A stretch of 24,877 nt of DNA from SVFI01 sp045546735 (GCA_045546735.1 JAZQDJ010000118.1:1-24877); one strand, 5' to 3'. Shown: positions 8,297 to 16,781, counted from the stretch's first letter. Numbers and translations: made by a program. Notes: a model not told the origin generated them from the letters alone.

Positions 8297-9697
8297 TTAT
8301 TTATCATACGCTTTCACATAGACAAAATTTTCATTCTTTCTTGTCATCTCATACTCCGGATTCAAAATGGATTCCAGAAAATGACTTCCGCTGCACTCGG
8401 TTGCTTTCACCTTTGTACCAAGTTTTTCAGACAATTCTGAAACTGTCATATCATCTAAAAATACCTGTTCTCCGCTCCGCAGCATACTCGACGGAATAAG
8501 TACCGCCTCACCGAGATTTCCCCTCTCTGAAAGCTGTGCCAAAAGATCCTGTCCGGTAACAAGCCCCGACACCGTGATTGTCTCCCCGAAGAAATCATTT
8601 CGCACTGCGACAACTTCCGCCCTGATACCCGGAAAGCGTTCTGTAATCAGCTCTGCAAACTTCTTTAATGTCGGATACGGAAGACGTCCTGTCGCTATTG
8701 TTACGGTACGTTTCATCTGCTCAAGTTTGCCGCAGATAACTTCATCTTTCAACAAACCATCCCACGCCTCATCAAATTCTGTCATAAGGAGCCTCATCAT
8801 CCCGACACCGTTTTCCAGTTGAATATAACCGTCATAACGTTCTTCTTCCGGAAACGGGCGCTGCGCCAATATATACCATTCATCACTTGCATGTATAAAG
8901 TGAAGTCCGTGTTCCTCATAACATTTCTGCTGATAACCTTCAATCAGGTCAATCACTTTCCCTGCCTCTTCTTTTGTAAAAAGTTCCAGTGGATACAATC
9001 CGTCCCTGTATTTTGTAATTCCGGCCGGCACAACCGAAACACTTCGCATAAACGGAAGGTATTTCATAAGATTTTCAATGGAACGCTTCAACTCGTCCCC
9101 GTCATTGACACCTTTGCAACAAACAATCTGTCCGTTCATCTCAACATGACCCTCATAAAGCTTGTCGAGATATTTCAATTTTTCACCGGCAAAACGGTTG
9201 TTTAGCATTTTGCAGCGAAGCTCAGGATTTGTCGTCTGCACCGAAATATTAATCGGTGCTAACTGCATCTGTATAATACGGTCAAAATCTTCGTCTGTCA
9301 TATTTGTCATGGTAATATAATTTCCTTGCAGGAACGAAAGTCTTGAGTCGTCATCTTTAAAATAAAGAGTCTCTCTCATCCCGGGCGGCATTTGATCGAT
9401 AAAGCAGAAAATACACTTATTTGTACAGCTTTTATACTCGCTCATCAGACCGTTTTCAAACTCGATTCCAAGATCATCGTCAAAATCTTTTTCAATCTCC
9501 AACAGCCATTCCTCTCCGTCCTGCTTACGGATTAACACTTCTATATATTCATCTTTTATCAAAAAGCGATAATCAAATACATCTTTTATCTTTTGTTCGT
9601 TAATCTCCAGAAGTACATCTCCCGCCTCAATTTCCATTTCTTCTGCAATAGAATCCGGAAGTACTTCTTTTATCACATGCTCAAAGCACTGTCTCAT
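8297..9697 (-). CDS. DUF512 / PDZ-like radical SAM protein
   Basis: 466 residues. A PDZ-like N-terminal part (about 5-65; VLPDSIAEEMEIEAGDVLLE) is followed by a radical-SAM-type cysteine cluster C91-x3-C95-x2-C98 (SCTNKCIFCFIDQMPPG). A barrel-like middle and the C-terminal DUF512 region come next, the latter including VATGRLPYPTLKK-like and GSHFLESILNPEYE-like segments. The family is conserved in Clostridia and cyanobacteria, often near GTPase or translation genes, but its reaction is not established. It is the first gene of the salvage operon. A promoter at 9718-9746 precedes it and AGGTG lies 6-7 bases before the ATG. No substrate can be inferred from the linkage to nucleoside salvage. Confidence 0.9.
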   Translation of the reverse strand: MRQCFEHVIKEVLPDSIAEEMEIEAGDVLLEINEQKIKDVFDYRFLIKDEYIEVLIRKQDGEEWLLEIEKDFDDDLGIEFENGLMSEYKSCTNKCIFCFIDQMPPGMRETLYFKDDDSRLSFLQGNYITMTNMTDEDFDRIIQMQLAPINISVQTTNPELRCKMLNNRFAGEKLKYLDKLYEGHVEMNGQIVCCKGVNDGDELKRSIENLMKYLPFMRSVSVVPAGITKYRDGLYPLELFTKEEAGKVIDLIEGYQQKCYEEHGLHFIHASDEWYILAQRPFPEEERYDGYIQLENGVGMMRLLMTEFDEAWDGLLKDEVICGKLEQMKRTVTIATGRLPYPTLKKFAELITERFPGIRAEVVAVRNDFFGETITVSGLVTGQDLLAQLSERGNLGEAVLIPSSMLRSGEQVFLDDMTVSELSEKLGTKVKATECSGSHFLESILNPEYEMTRKNENFVYVKAYDK

Positions 9698-9717
9698 TTG
9701 CTTTCACCTCATCTTAT

Positions 9718-9746
9718 ATTTTAACAAGTTTCAAGATGCCTAGCAA
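9718..9746 (-). promoter_or_regulatory. Promoter of the DUF512-punA-cdd-amidohydrolase-mutS-like operon
   Basis: TTGCTA (9741-9746), 17-bp spacer and TAAAAT (9718-9723) on the minus strand. It lies between the spoIVA terminator and the first gene. Confidence 0.6.
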
Positions 9747-9762
9747 CATTTAGTTACGACAT

Positions 9763-9786
9763 AAAAAAAGGAAGCAAACGCTTCCT
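9763..9786 (-). terminator. Intrinsic terminator of spoIVA
   Basis: Perfect stem AGGAAGC/GCTTCCT (9769-9775, 9780-9786) with a 4-base loop and seven T on the minus strand, 18 bp beyond the spoIVA stop. Confidence 0.92.
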
Positions 9787-9803
9787 CTTTACTTCTGTAT
9801 ATA

Positions 9804-11294
9804 TTAAATGATAATACAAACAAGTCCTCCGTTCGTATCATTGACAATCTTCTGCATCGTATCCTGCAACTTCAGTTGGCTTTCATCTCCAATCATTGCC
9901 ACTTTTGCCGCAATTCCGTCCTGTACCATCTGCTCTACTGTCTTCCCGAAAATATTCGTCTCCCAAATACCTTCATTTCCCTGCTCATTTTGTCCGATAT
10001 AAGCAATCAAATCTTCCGCCTGCTCTTTAGTTCCTACAATCGGAGCAATTTCTGTCTCTATGTTAGCACGTATCATATGAATCGACGGACTCTGGGCACG
10101 GATTTTAACTCCGAATTTGTTTCCGTGATGAATGACTTCCGGTTGCTCTAAGGTAATCTCACCACGTTCCGGTGTCACAACCCCGTATCCTTTTTGACGT
10201 ACACTCGACATTGCTCCTTCTACTTTTGCATATTCACTCTGCATTTTCGCACTTTCCTCAAGATAGTCCATCAATTCATATTCGCTTTCTATCGTGCACC
10301 CAAGCATTTCTGTCAACATTTGATAATAATATGCTTCGTCAAATTCCATTTCAATCCGTACACTTCCCTCTGCCAAATCCACACTTTCTATGCGCATTTT
10401 CGTTACATATTCATTTTCAAGCGTAAGAGGCTTTTCATAAATATCTCTCATTCTGTTATACTCAGCCATTTTTTCACGTATTCCGCCGAGAAGACACTGC
10501 TTGATCGCATGGTCTGCAGGCAGCATTTCCACCCATTTAGGCAAATAGAAGGAAATACTTCCGATCGGGAATTCCAAAAGTACACTTTGCATAATCTTTT
10601 GAATATCCTCTTCTTTCAGCTGAACGCAGTTTACAGGTAATACAGTCACCTTGTATTTTTCTTCCAAATTTTGTGCCAGTTTTTGCGTTGATTCCGCATA
10701 CGGCTTTTCACTGTTTAACAACACGACAAACGGCTTTTTTAAATCTTTCAGCTGATTTACCGTCTTTTCAAAAGCCGGCTCATAGTTTTCTGCCGGAATA
10801 TCCGAAAAACTACCGTCGGACATAACAACAATTCCTATTGTTGAGTGATCATGAATCACTTTATATGTACCGAGCTCCGCTGCCTGTGTAAACGGAATTT
10901 CATGCTCATACCAAGGGGTACGGACCATTCGCTCCGCATTCTCCTCCATGTGACCTGCTGCACCGTCGACCATATATCCGACACAATCAATCAGACGAAC
11001 TCTGACAGGTATTTCCCCTCCGAGTTTTATCTGCGCTGCCTCAGAGGGTATAAACTTCGGTTCTGTTGTTGTAATTGTTTTTCCGGTACCGCTTTGCGGC
11101 AATTCATCCTGCGCCTGTTTTTTCTCATACTCTTTTTCCATTTTAGGCAACACACAGACATCCATAAAACGCTTGATAAACGTCGATTTTCCTGTACGTA
11201 CCGGCCCTACAATGCCAAGATATATATCACCGGCCGTCCTTGCCTGAATATCCTTGTACAAATCAAATTCTTTCTGCTCATTTCTATTGTCCAT
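9804..11294 (-). CDS. spoIVA: Stage IV sporulation protein A (spore coat morphogenetic ATPase)
   Basis: Mother-cell protein that hydrolyses ATP to polymerise around the forespore and form the coat basement layer. The protein has 496 residues, matching the family length. The P-loop is GPVRTGKST (30-38), the sensor-threonine region is TGKTITTTEP (70-79), and the Walker-B-like segment is LIDCVGYMVDGA (101-112). A long middle domain leads to the conserved hydrophobic C terminus GGLVCIII needed for membrane/SpoVM-dependent localisation in Bacillus. It is monocistronic, with a sigma-E-like promoter ahead and a strong terminator behind. The ribosome site lies in AAGGCGGGG inside the 3' arm of the preceding bioY terminator. 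Confidence 0.98.
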   Translation of the reverse strand: MDNRNEQKEFDLYKDIQARTAGDIYLGIVGPVRTGKSTFIKRFMDVCVLPKMEKEYEKKQAQDELPQSGTGKTITTTEPKFIPSEAAQIKLGGEIPVRVRLIDCVGYMVDGAAGHMEENAERMVRTPWYEHEIPFTQAAELGTYKVIHDHSTIGIVVMSDGSFSDIPAENYEPAFEKTVNQLKDLKKPFVVLLNSEKPYAESTQKLAQNLEEKYKVTVLPVNCVQLKEEDIQKIMQSVLLEFPIGSISFYLPKWVEMLPADHAIKQCLLGGIREKMAEYNRMRDIYEKPLTLENEYVTKMRIESVDLAEGSVRIEMEFDEAYYYQMLTEMLGCTIESEYELMDYLEESAKMQSEYAKVEGAMSSVRQKGYGVVTPERGEITLEQPEVIHHGNKFGVKIRAQSPSIHMIRANIETEIAPIVGTKEQAEDLIAYIGQNEQGNEGIWETNIFGKTVEQMVQDGIAAKVAMIGDESQLKLQDTMQKIVNDTNGGLVCIII

Positions 11295-11341
11295 AAAAAA
11301 TACCCCGCCTTCGTTTGTTACATTGTATGGTAGCGGGGTAT
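11295..11341 (-). terminator. bioY-operon terminator overlapping the spoIVA promoter and ribosome site
   Basis: On the minus strand, ATACCCCGC (11341-11333) pairs with GCGGGGTAT (11308-11300), followed by five or six T that run straight into the spoIVA ATG at 11294. The 24-base loop contains the -10 of the sigma-E promoter, and the 3' arm contains the spoIVA Shine-Dalgarno. Confidence 0.85.
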
Positions 11342-11350
11342 CAATTATGA
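11322..11350 (-). promoter_or_regulatory. Sigma-E-type promoter of spoIVA
   Basis: The -35-like TCATAAT (from 11350) is separated by 14 bases from CATACAAT (11329-11322), matching the sigma-E pattern kmATATT-N14-CATACAhT in form. The start would be near 11314, after the 5' arm of the terminator hairpin, so sporulation transcripts escape both termination and occlusion of the ribosome site. Confidence 0.8.
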
Positions 11351-11360
11351 CTATTTCATT

Positions 11361-11891
11361 TTAAATTACATTGGCTTTTCTTAAATGCCGGCGAAAAACA
11401 GGTCCTACCAGTATTGCAGCCGCAATTTTGATAAGATCAAACATAACAAACGGCGCAACACCGGTCAGTAATGCTTGTCGAAATGTGATATCTGTTGTAA
11501 ATTTCAGCCAAACAGTACCTGTCATATAACAAAAAACAAGACCAATTACCATTCCGGCTAAATGCCAACGTTTCTTTGTAAATTTCTCTATAAAAAATCC
11601 ACTGCATATCGTAAGCAAAAGGTAACCGACAATATAACCGCCGGTCGGTCCTAATAACACTGCCGGTCCTCCGGTATATCCGGAAAAAACAGGTATCCCA
11701 ATCAGACCGATACAGATATAAACCAAACAACTTACAGTCGCACGCCACATTCCGAGCGTATATGCAATCAGATATAACAAAACCGGAAGAATCGAAACCG
11801 GAACAGGTCCGACCGGAATCGTCAATGGTCCGACGATACATAATATTGCCGCCATCAGCGCCACGAATGACATTTGTTGTATTTTCATCAT
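11361..11891 (-). CDS. bioY: Biotin transporter substrate-binding subunit BioY (ECF S component)
   Basis: 176-residue integral membrane protein with six predicted helices, the S component that captures biotin for an energy-coupling-factor transporter. Family features include the loop PVGPVPVS near residue 30, the conserved GxTGGY-type loop GPTGGYIVGYL, and the terminal helix ending FRRHLRKANVI. No ATPase or T component is encoded nearby, so it probably uses a shared ECF module encoded elsewhere. Its start overlaps the stop of the VWA gene in ATGA (translational coupling), with GGAG 5-8 bases ahead. A terminator follows. Confidence 0.95.
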   Translation of the reverse strand: MMKIQQMSFVALMAAILCIVGPLTIPVGPVPVSILPVLLYLIAYTLGMWRATVSCLVYICIGLIGIPVFSGYTGGPAVLLGPTGGYIVGYLLLTICSGFFIEKFTKKRWHLAGMVIGLVFCYMTGTVWLKFTTDITFRQALLTGVAPFVMFDLIKIAAAILVGPVFRRHLRKANVI

Positions 11892-13096
11892 CTTGTCTCC
11901 ATCAGTTTTTTCATACCTTCATTCAAACCTCTGACTGTCAGCTTGTACATCGGCAACATTTTCTTAATCGCAGTTTCTGCTTCACGCCACGGTGCATTTC
12001 CCGGAGCCATCTTCGGATTCATCCAAATAATTTTTTTGTAATGTTTTTTCAAAAGCTGTAACCACTCATAACCGCTGAGTCCGCCGTTCGGACCGCGATA
12101 ATTACCGGTGGTCGAATAAAGCTCTTCCGGAGCCATCGCCGCATCGCCGACGACAATTACTTTGTAGTCACTGCCAAGATTACGGAACATCCAATCCGTA
12201 TCAATCCAATCACCGTTCTCGCACTCCGGCGTTTTATATAACTTTGAATAAATACAATTATGGAAATAATAGCATTTTACATCCTTAAAATGATTCGATT
12301 TAGAAACCGTCTGAAACAGCTCATTCACAAGTCTCGAATACGGAATCATCGTTCCTCCCGAATCCATTAAAAGAAGGAGCTTAACAGCATTCTTACGCGG
12401 ACGCTGCATCTCAATCTGCAAATATCCGCCGTTCTGACATGTTTTATCAATCGTTCCGTCTATATCAAGCTCCGTCTTCGGAATTTCCAAGCGTGTTGAA
12501 AACTGACGCAGTTTTCGAAGTGCCATCTGGAACTGACGGTTTTCAAGTACTCTGTCATCACGAAAATCTTTAAACTTACGTGCTCCGACCACTTCAAAGG
12601 CAGACTGATATCCGCTCGCACCGCCGACGCGCACTCCTCCGACATAATTGCCCGAATTACCGAACGCTGTCGTTCCGGTTGTCCCAATCCAAAAACTACC
12701 GCCGTTATGCTCTTCTGTCTGGTCTTTCAGACGCTGCTTAAACTTCGTTTCAACATCCTCTTTATCAATCGGAGCATCTTCACTGTTTTGCTTTTGACGA
12801 ATCTCCCGGTCTTCTTTCGTAATCAAATCAGTCAGTTCCTGCTTATCAAGCCAGCGCAGCATCTGGAACGTAACTTCCTCATCCGCTTCCGCCCCCTTAA
12901 ATACTTCCAGGAAAGCGGTATCAAACTTATCAAAATCGGTCTCACTCTTCACCAAAATCATGCGCGACACATAATAAAACTGTGTCAGGGAACTACCGCA
13001 AAGTCCCCGGTCAAGCGCATCAATAAGTGTCAGCCACTCCGTAAGTCCTATATGCAATTCTTTCGCTCTAAGCTCATAAAAGAATTTCAAAAACAT
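11888..13096 (-). CDS. VWA-domain protein, CoxE-like partner of MoxR
   Basis: 402 residues. A charged, partly glycine-rich N-terminal half (GGVRVGGASGYQ near 153-164) leads to a von Willebrand A-like domain from about 235. The metal site is degenerate: D245-S-G-G-T249 replaces DxSxS. A later aspartate lies in VVVGDAAMAP. Proteins of this pair type act with MoxR AAA+ ATPases in chaperone-like assembly or metal insertion into target complexes, but no target is encoded next to it here. It lies 10 bp downstream of the MoxR gene and overlaps bioY by 4 bases. No signal peptide is seen, so it is cytoplasmic. Confidence 0.85.
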   Translation of the reverse strand: MFLKFFYELRAKELHIGLTEWLTLIDALDRGLCGSSLTQFYYVSRMILVKSETDFDKFDTAFLEVFKGAEADEEVTFQMLRWLDKQELTDLITKEDREIRQKQNSEDAPIDKEDVETKFKQRLKDQTEEHNGGSFWIGTTGTTAFGNSGNYVGGVRVGGASGYQSAFEVVGARKFKDFRDDRVLENRQFQMALRKLRQFSTRLEIPKTELDIDGTIDKTCQNGGYLQIEMQRPRKNAVKLLLLMDSGGTMIPYSRLVNELFQTVSKSNHFKDVKCYYFHNCIYSKLYKTPECENGDWIDTDWMFRNLGSDYKVIVVGDAAMAPEELYSTTGNYRGPNGGLSGYEWLQLLKKHYKKIIWMNPKMAPGNAPWREAETAIKKMLPMYKLTVRGLNEGMKKLMETR

Positions 13097-13106
13097 ATTC
13101 TGCCTC

Positions 13107-13916
13107 TTATACGTAATGTTTTACTGTCTCTAAATCTTCATCTTTTTTCACAACAACACCGACAAACGGAAGTTCCTCCCGAATCTTGTCCGCCGGAATT
13201 CCCGCAATCTGAAGTGCATTGATCCAGTCTATGAGTTCCGATGTACTCGGTTTCTTTCTCACATCTCTCATATCGCGGATCCAATAGAACGTATCCATGG
13301 CATTTTTCAATAAATTTGCCTCTACATCCGGAAAATGCGTTCTTACAATTTCCTCCATCAGTTCCTGATTCGGAAATTCAATATAGTGGAAAATACAGCG
13401 GCGCAGGAACGCATCCGGAAGTTCTTTCTCTGCATTTGATGTAATAATAACAATCGGACGCTGTTTTGCCTTAACTGTCCTCTTTGTCTCATGAATGTAA
13501 AACTCCATCTGGTCAAGTTCCCACAAAAGGTCATTCGGGAACTCCAAATCTGCTTTATCAATCTCATCAATCAAAAGTACAACCTGCTCATCACTTTCGA
13601 ACGCTTCGCCGAGTTTACCGAGTTTGATATAACGTGCAATATCATCCACTCCCTCTTCACCGAACTGTCCGTCATAAAGACGCTGAATCGTGTCATACAT
13701 ATACAGACCGTCCTGTGCCTTAGTCGTGGATTTCACATTCCATACAATCAATTTCTTCCCGAGGGAATTCGCTACTGCCTGGGCAAGCATCGTCTTTCCC
13801 GTTCCCGGCTCTCCCTTAATTAAAAGTGGTTTCTTTAATGCGATTGCCACATTTACACTCGCCATCAGTTCTTCACTTGCCACATATTCCGCCGTTGATT
13901 TAAAATTGTTATTCAT
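13107..13916 (-). CDS. MoxR-family AAA+ ATPase
   Basis: 269 residues. Walker A is GEPGTGKT (35-42), Walker B VVLLIDEID (112-120), sensor 1 ITSNAEKELP around N161, and the arginine-finger region FLRRC (170-174). The insert LLWELDQMEFYIHE is typical of MoxR. This ATPase is the likely motor for the adjacent VWA protein, and the pair forms a compact two-gene chaperone module to which bioY is attached. An AAAGGA ribosome site lies upstream. It is divergent from metF. Confidence 0.93.
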   Translation of the reverse strand: MNNNFKSTAEYVASEELMASVNVAIALKKPLLIKGEPGTGKTMLAQAVANSLGKKLIVWNVKSTTKAQDGLYMYDTIQRLYDGQFGEEGVDDIARYIKLGKLGEAFESDEQVVLLIDEIDKADLEFPNDLLWELDQMEFYIHETKRTVKAKQRPIVIITSNAEKELPDAFLRRCIFHYIEFPNQELMEEIVRTHFPDVEANLLKNAMDTFYWIRDMRDVRKKPSTSELIDWINALQIAGIPADKIREELPFVGVVVKKDEDLETVKHYV

Positions 13917-13981
13917 CGCTACTGTATCCTTTCTTTCTACTATATTTCAAACGAATAATTTCTTTTATAAATCCTTTCTAT

Positions 13982-14010
13982 ATGATACAATAAGAACAGT
14001 TTTTACACAA
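13982..14010 (-). promoter_or_regulatory. Candidate promoter of the moxR-VWA-bioY operon
   Basis: TTGTGT (14005-14010), 17-bp spacer and TATCAT (13982-13987) on the minus strand. The -10 is good and the -35 is weak. It lies in the 122-bp divergent gap with metF, where I see no clear metF promoter and no riboswitch-sized structure. Confidence 0.4.
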
Positions 14011-14038
14011 GAAAAACAGTTTTTTGGAGGTGTCTGAA

Positions 14039-14902
14039 ATGATAAAAGATATATTAGAACACAAAAAACCGACCATCTCTTTTGAAGTGTTTCCGCCAAA
14101 GAAAGACGATGAATTTGAAGGTGTCTACGCTACTCTCGATAAATTAAGCGAGCTGAACCCTGATTTTATCTCTGTTACCTACGGGGCCGGCGGAAGCCGT
14201 TCTAAAAAGACAACCGAAATTGCATCTTACATCCAGAACAACTTGCATATCGATGCCTTGGCACATATGACTTGTGTCGGGAATAAAAAAGAAGACATTG
14301 ATAAAGTATGTGATGAATTAGCCTGTGCTAATGTAAAACATGTATTAGCTTTGCGCGGCGACAGACCGTCCTATATGACAGATGAACAGTATGAAAGCCG
14401 CGATTTTGCTTATGCAAACGAACTCGTTACACACTTAAATGCCAATACCGCATTTCAAATTGCCGGTGCATGTTATCCCGAAAAACACTTTGAAGCAATG
14501 AGCAAACGTGCAGATATGGCAAGACTCAAAGATAAAGTTGCAGCCGGTTGTGAATTCTTGATTACGCAGCTTTTCTTAAGTAACGATGTTTTTTATGAAT
14601 TTCAGGAAAACTGCCTTTCAAACGGTATTACAATTCCGATTTGTGCAGGAATTATGCCGATTACATCTGTAAAGCAGGTTTCCACCACCATCTCGCTCTC
14701 AGGAACTTCTGTTCCGAAGGCTTTTTCTGACCTTTTGGCCAAGTACGGAGAAAATCCGGAAGATATGCGAAAAGCAGGTATTGATTATGCAATTCGTCAG
14801 ATTCTTGACTTGAAACAGTATGGGGCGGATGGGATTCATATTTATTCTATGAATAAGCCAAAGACAACTGCTGAGATTATGGCAGCAGTGAGACAAGGAT
14901 AA
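14039..14902 (+). CDS. metF: 5,10-methylenetetrahydrofolate reductase
   Basis: Flavoprotein that reduces 5,10-methylene-THF to 5-methyl-THF, supplying methyl groups for methionine synthesis. The protein has 287 residues, slightly short but normal for Clostridia. The N-terminal catalytic glutamate motif ISFEVFPPK, the FAD-site segments SVTYGAGGSRS, HMTCVGN and LALRGDRP, and the later ITQLFLSND and PICAGIMPI blocks are all present. ATG at 14039 is chosen because GGAGG at 14026-14030 lies 8 bases before it; an in-frame TTG at 14024 overlaps that site. It is the only core gene on the plus strand here and is followed by a strong terminator. Confidence 0.95.
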   Translation: MIKDILEHKKPTISFEVFPPKKDDEFEGVYATLDKLSELNPDFISVTYGAGGSRSKKTTEIASYIQNNLHIDALAHMTCVGNKKEDIDKVCDELACANVKHVLALRGDRPSYMTDEQYESRDFAYANELVTHLNANTAFQIAGACYPEKHFEAMSKRADMARLKDKVAAGCEFLITQLFLSNDVFYEFQENCLSNGITIPICAGIMPITSVKQVSTTISLSGTSVPKAFSDLLAKYGENPEDMRKAGIDYAIRQILDLKQYGADGIHIYSMNKPKTTAEIMAAVRQG

Positions 14903-14912
14903 TTAATTAAAG

Positions 14913-14945
14913 AAGGAACTGTGAAATTTTCACAGTTCCTTTTAT
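14913..14945 (+). terminator. metF terminator hairpin, apparently shared with the Rpn remnant
   Basis: Perfect stem AAGGAACTGTG/CACAGTTCCTT (14913-14923, 14931-14941) followed by TTTAT on the plus strand. On the minus strand a weaker CTTTAATT tail follows, so it may also stop the incoming ligase operon. It corresponds in position and outer stem to the terminator at 21801-21832. Confidence 0.85.
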
Positions 14946-14946
14946 A

Positions 14947-15048
14947 TGTCATTCCTTTCGAAGATATGGTTAATTAGTTGCACATATTCTCCTGCCAATA
15001 TAGCACAATATTCTCAGCTGCTTCCTCCTCTGTAAATGTCAAATATTT
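14947..15048 (-). pseudogene. 3'-end remnant of an Rpn/PD-(D/E)XK transposase-like gene
   Basis: Minus-strand codons from 15048 to the TAA at 14974-14976 read KYLTFTEEEAAENIVLYWQE and onwards, matching the C terminus of the complete Rpn protein (YYLAEEVAAEYIEYYWEEK). The downstream bases also match: CATATCTTYGAAAGGAATGACA is shared, including 13 bases of the end repeat (TGTCATTCCTTTC, 14947-14959). Everything 5' of this is missing, with an in-frame TGA directly ahead, and the right side now abuts the ligase gene stop at 15054. Confidence 0.75.
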
Positions 15049-15053
15049 TCATA

Positions 15054-16781
15054 TCACTTTGGGGTTTGTTTTCTTACATACTCGTCCCCTAACTTCTCAA
15101 GCACTTTGAAATCATACTTTCCATTCGAGGTATATGGTAAAGAATCAACTATTCTAATATATTTTGGAACTTCATATTCCTTTAGTTCATCACGACATTT
15201 TTGTAAGATGCTTTTTTCCGCCCCTTCAATGTCTTTGTTAGGTTGATTTAATACCACATATATCATAGGGACATGTTCTTCTACGCCATCTGCAACCTGC
15301 ACTGCAACGCACTCTTTGACATCCGCATGCTCTGTTACTTTGGTTTCAATCGTATATGCAGAAATTTTAAATCCTTGCCGGATTATTACCCTTCTGATTC
15401 GTCCTTTCAATGTTACAAAGCCTTCTTCATCAACAAATCCCAAATCACCTGTGTGCAACCACTCTTTTCCATCTGCATGCAATTTTTTCATAGCCGAGGT
15501 CGCAGCTTCATCCCCTTCATATCCTAAGAAAATGGTGTCTGTTAAAACACAAATTTCACCAATCTCCCCATAAGGCATTTCTTCTTCCTTATCATTATCA
15601 TAGGCAATGATTGTATCCTCATATTTAGGAATTCCCACCGTTCCGTATTTATTATGCAAAACCGGATTTACCGTCAGTGCTCCCCAACCTTCGTTATTTC
15701 CATATCCATTTACGATTACTGTTCCAAACAATTTCTCTAGCTGCTCATTTTCTTCTGCCGATATTTTATCTCCGCCCGATACCAGACACTCGACTTTTGC
15801 CATGAAATCCTTTTCTTTTTCCGTAAGCTGATCCCAATTATCTCTGATATACCGATAATGGAATGGAACTGAAAAAGCAATCGTAAATTTACCAATATTC
15901 TTTCTGACAACATCTGCTTCAAATGTCGGAGACAATATTACTTTTGTTCCTACAGCTAACGGATACAAGATTGCCTGCCCCAACGCATATGCTATCCAAG
16001 GCGGCATAGCATTTAACAATTGTTTCCCTCTTCCCATCGGCAAATCATAATAGACCACCTTCTTTACGCAAGACACAGCTGACCGATCAGAATGTGAAAT
16101 TATTTTAGGTACTCCTGTCGTTCCGCTTGACTGTATCATGATTGAAGTTCTCGCAGGATCGAATTTTGCTATCTCTATCTGATCATCAACTCGTCCATCT
16201 GCAATAAACTTTTTGAATCTTAGATACCTCTTATCTTTTGGCATTTTTTTGCCTTTAAATAGTGTATATAGTATTTGTTTTCCAAGTGGCAGCGAATCTG
16301 TCGGATATAGCACTAATACTTTTTCTATCTTTGTTTGATTGATAAAAGTCTCTATTTTCGGTATCAACATATCGAATGCTATCATCATTCGAACATTGCT
16401 ATTATTGGCATACTTCTCTATTTCCTTCTCAGAAGTTCTTATATCAAACCATCGTGAAGTTACTCCAATTTTATTCAGTGCCAATAACGTAACGATTGCC
16501 TCCGGACAATTTGAAACTCCGACTAAAACAACGTCTCCCCCCCTCAGTCCTGATTTGTAAAATGCAGACGCCGCCTTATCCGTCTCCTGTTTTAATCTAT
16601 TGAAAGACCAAACTTGACCCAGATATTCTATTGCAGGGCTTTCCAAATTATCCTTATTTTCACCAAAAACCATTTCATATATTGTCTGGTTGTCTTTTAT
16701 GTAACGTTCGGGTTCTTTTCTATACCATTTCAGCCACGGCTTATCGATGGATGGATAGCCGGTTAATTCTCTTTCGCTCAT
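15054..16781 (-). CDS. Acyl-adenylate-forming ligase (ANL superfamily), copy 1
   Basis: 575 residues. It is expected to activate a carboxylic or fatty acid with ATP and pass it to CoA or another thiol. Motifs: P-loop IQSSGTTGVPK (216-226), NGYGNNEG (358-365, with N replacing the usual Thr of YGxTE), LHTGDLG (442-448), the hinge region GRIRRVIIRQGFK (460-472), and the catalytic lysine K555 in SNGKYD. The N terminus carries TGYPSIDKPWLKWY, shared with copy 2. ATG at 16781 with GGGAG about 9 bases upstream is preferred to an upstream TTG. It is last in the operon. A G7 tract (16537-16543) encodes R80-G-G and is in frame. The acid substrate and acceptor are unknown; without a carrier protein nearby, CoA is the default guess. 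Confidence 0.85.
   Translation of the reverse strand: MSERELTGYPSIDKPWLKWYRKEPERYIKDNQTIYEMVFGENKDNLESPAIEYLGQVWSFNRLKQETDKAASAFYKSGLRGGDVVLVGVSNCPEAIVTLLALNKIGVTSRWFDIRTSEKEIEKYANNSNVRMMIAFDMLIPKIETFINQTKIEKVLVLYPTDSLPLGKQILYTLFKGKKMPKDKRYLRFKKFIADGRVDDQIEIAKFDPARTSIMIQSSGTTGVPKIISHSDRSAVSCVKKVVYYDLPMGRGKQLLNAMPPWIAYALGQAILYPLAVGTKVILSPTFEADVVRKNIGKFTIAFSVPFHYRYIRDNWDQLTEKEKDFMAKVECLVSGGDKISAEENEQLEKLFGTVIVNGYGNNEGWGALTVNPVLHNKYGTVGIPKYEDTIIAYDNDKEEEMPYGEIGEICVLTDTIFLGYEGDEAATSAMKKLHADGKEWLHTGDLGFVDEEGFVTLKGRIRRVIIRQGFKISAYTIETKVTEHADVKECVAVQVADGVEEHVPMIYVVLNQPNKDIEGAEKSILQKCRDELKEYEVPKYIRIVDSLPYTSNGKYDFKVLEKLGDEYVRKQTPK
16537..16543 (-). repeat. G7 homopolymer inside ligase copy 1
   Basis: Seven G on the minus strand within AGG-GGG-GGA (R80-G81-G82). 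The frame is intact. It has the same codon context as the G6 tract in the frameshifted acyltransferase. Confidence 0.9.
16723..16764 (-). repeat. 42-bp identical repeat, ligase copy 1 end
   Basis: These 42 bases are identical to 18619-18660 and encode TGYPSIDKPWLKWY in both ligases, including all synonymous positions. The flanks diverge at once. Confidence 0.95.

Noticed and set aside
12707..13222. Plus-strand frame of 171 codons across the VWA/MoxR junction
   Set aside because: It is antisense to two confident genes and lacks a start signal.
13917..14038. Possible SAM or other methionine riboswitch ahead of metF
   Set aside because: The gap is only 122 bp, is shared with a divergent gene, and shows no stem set or terminator of riboswitch type.
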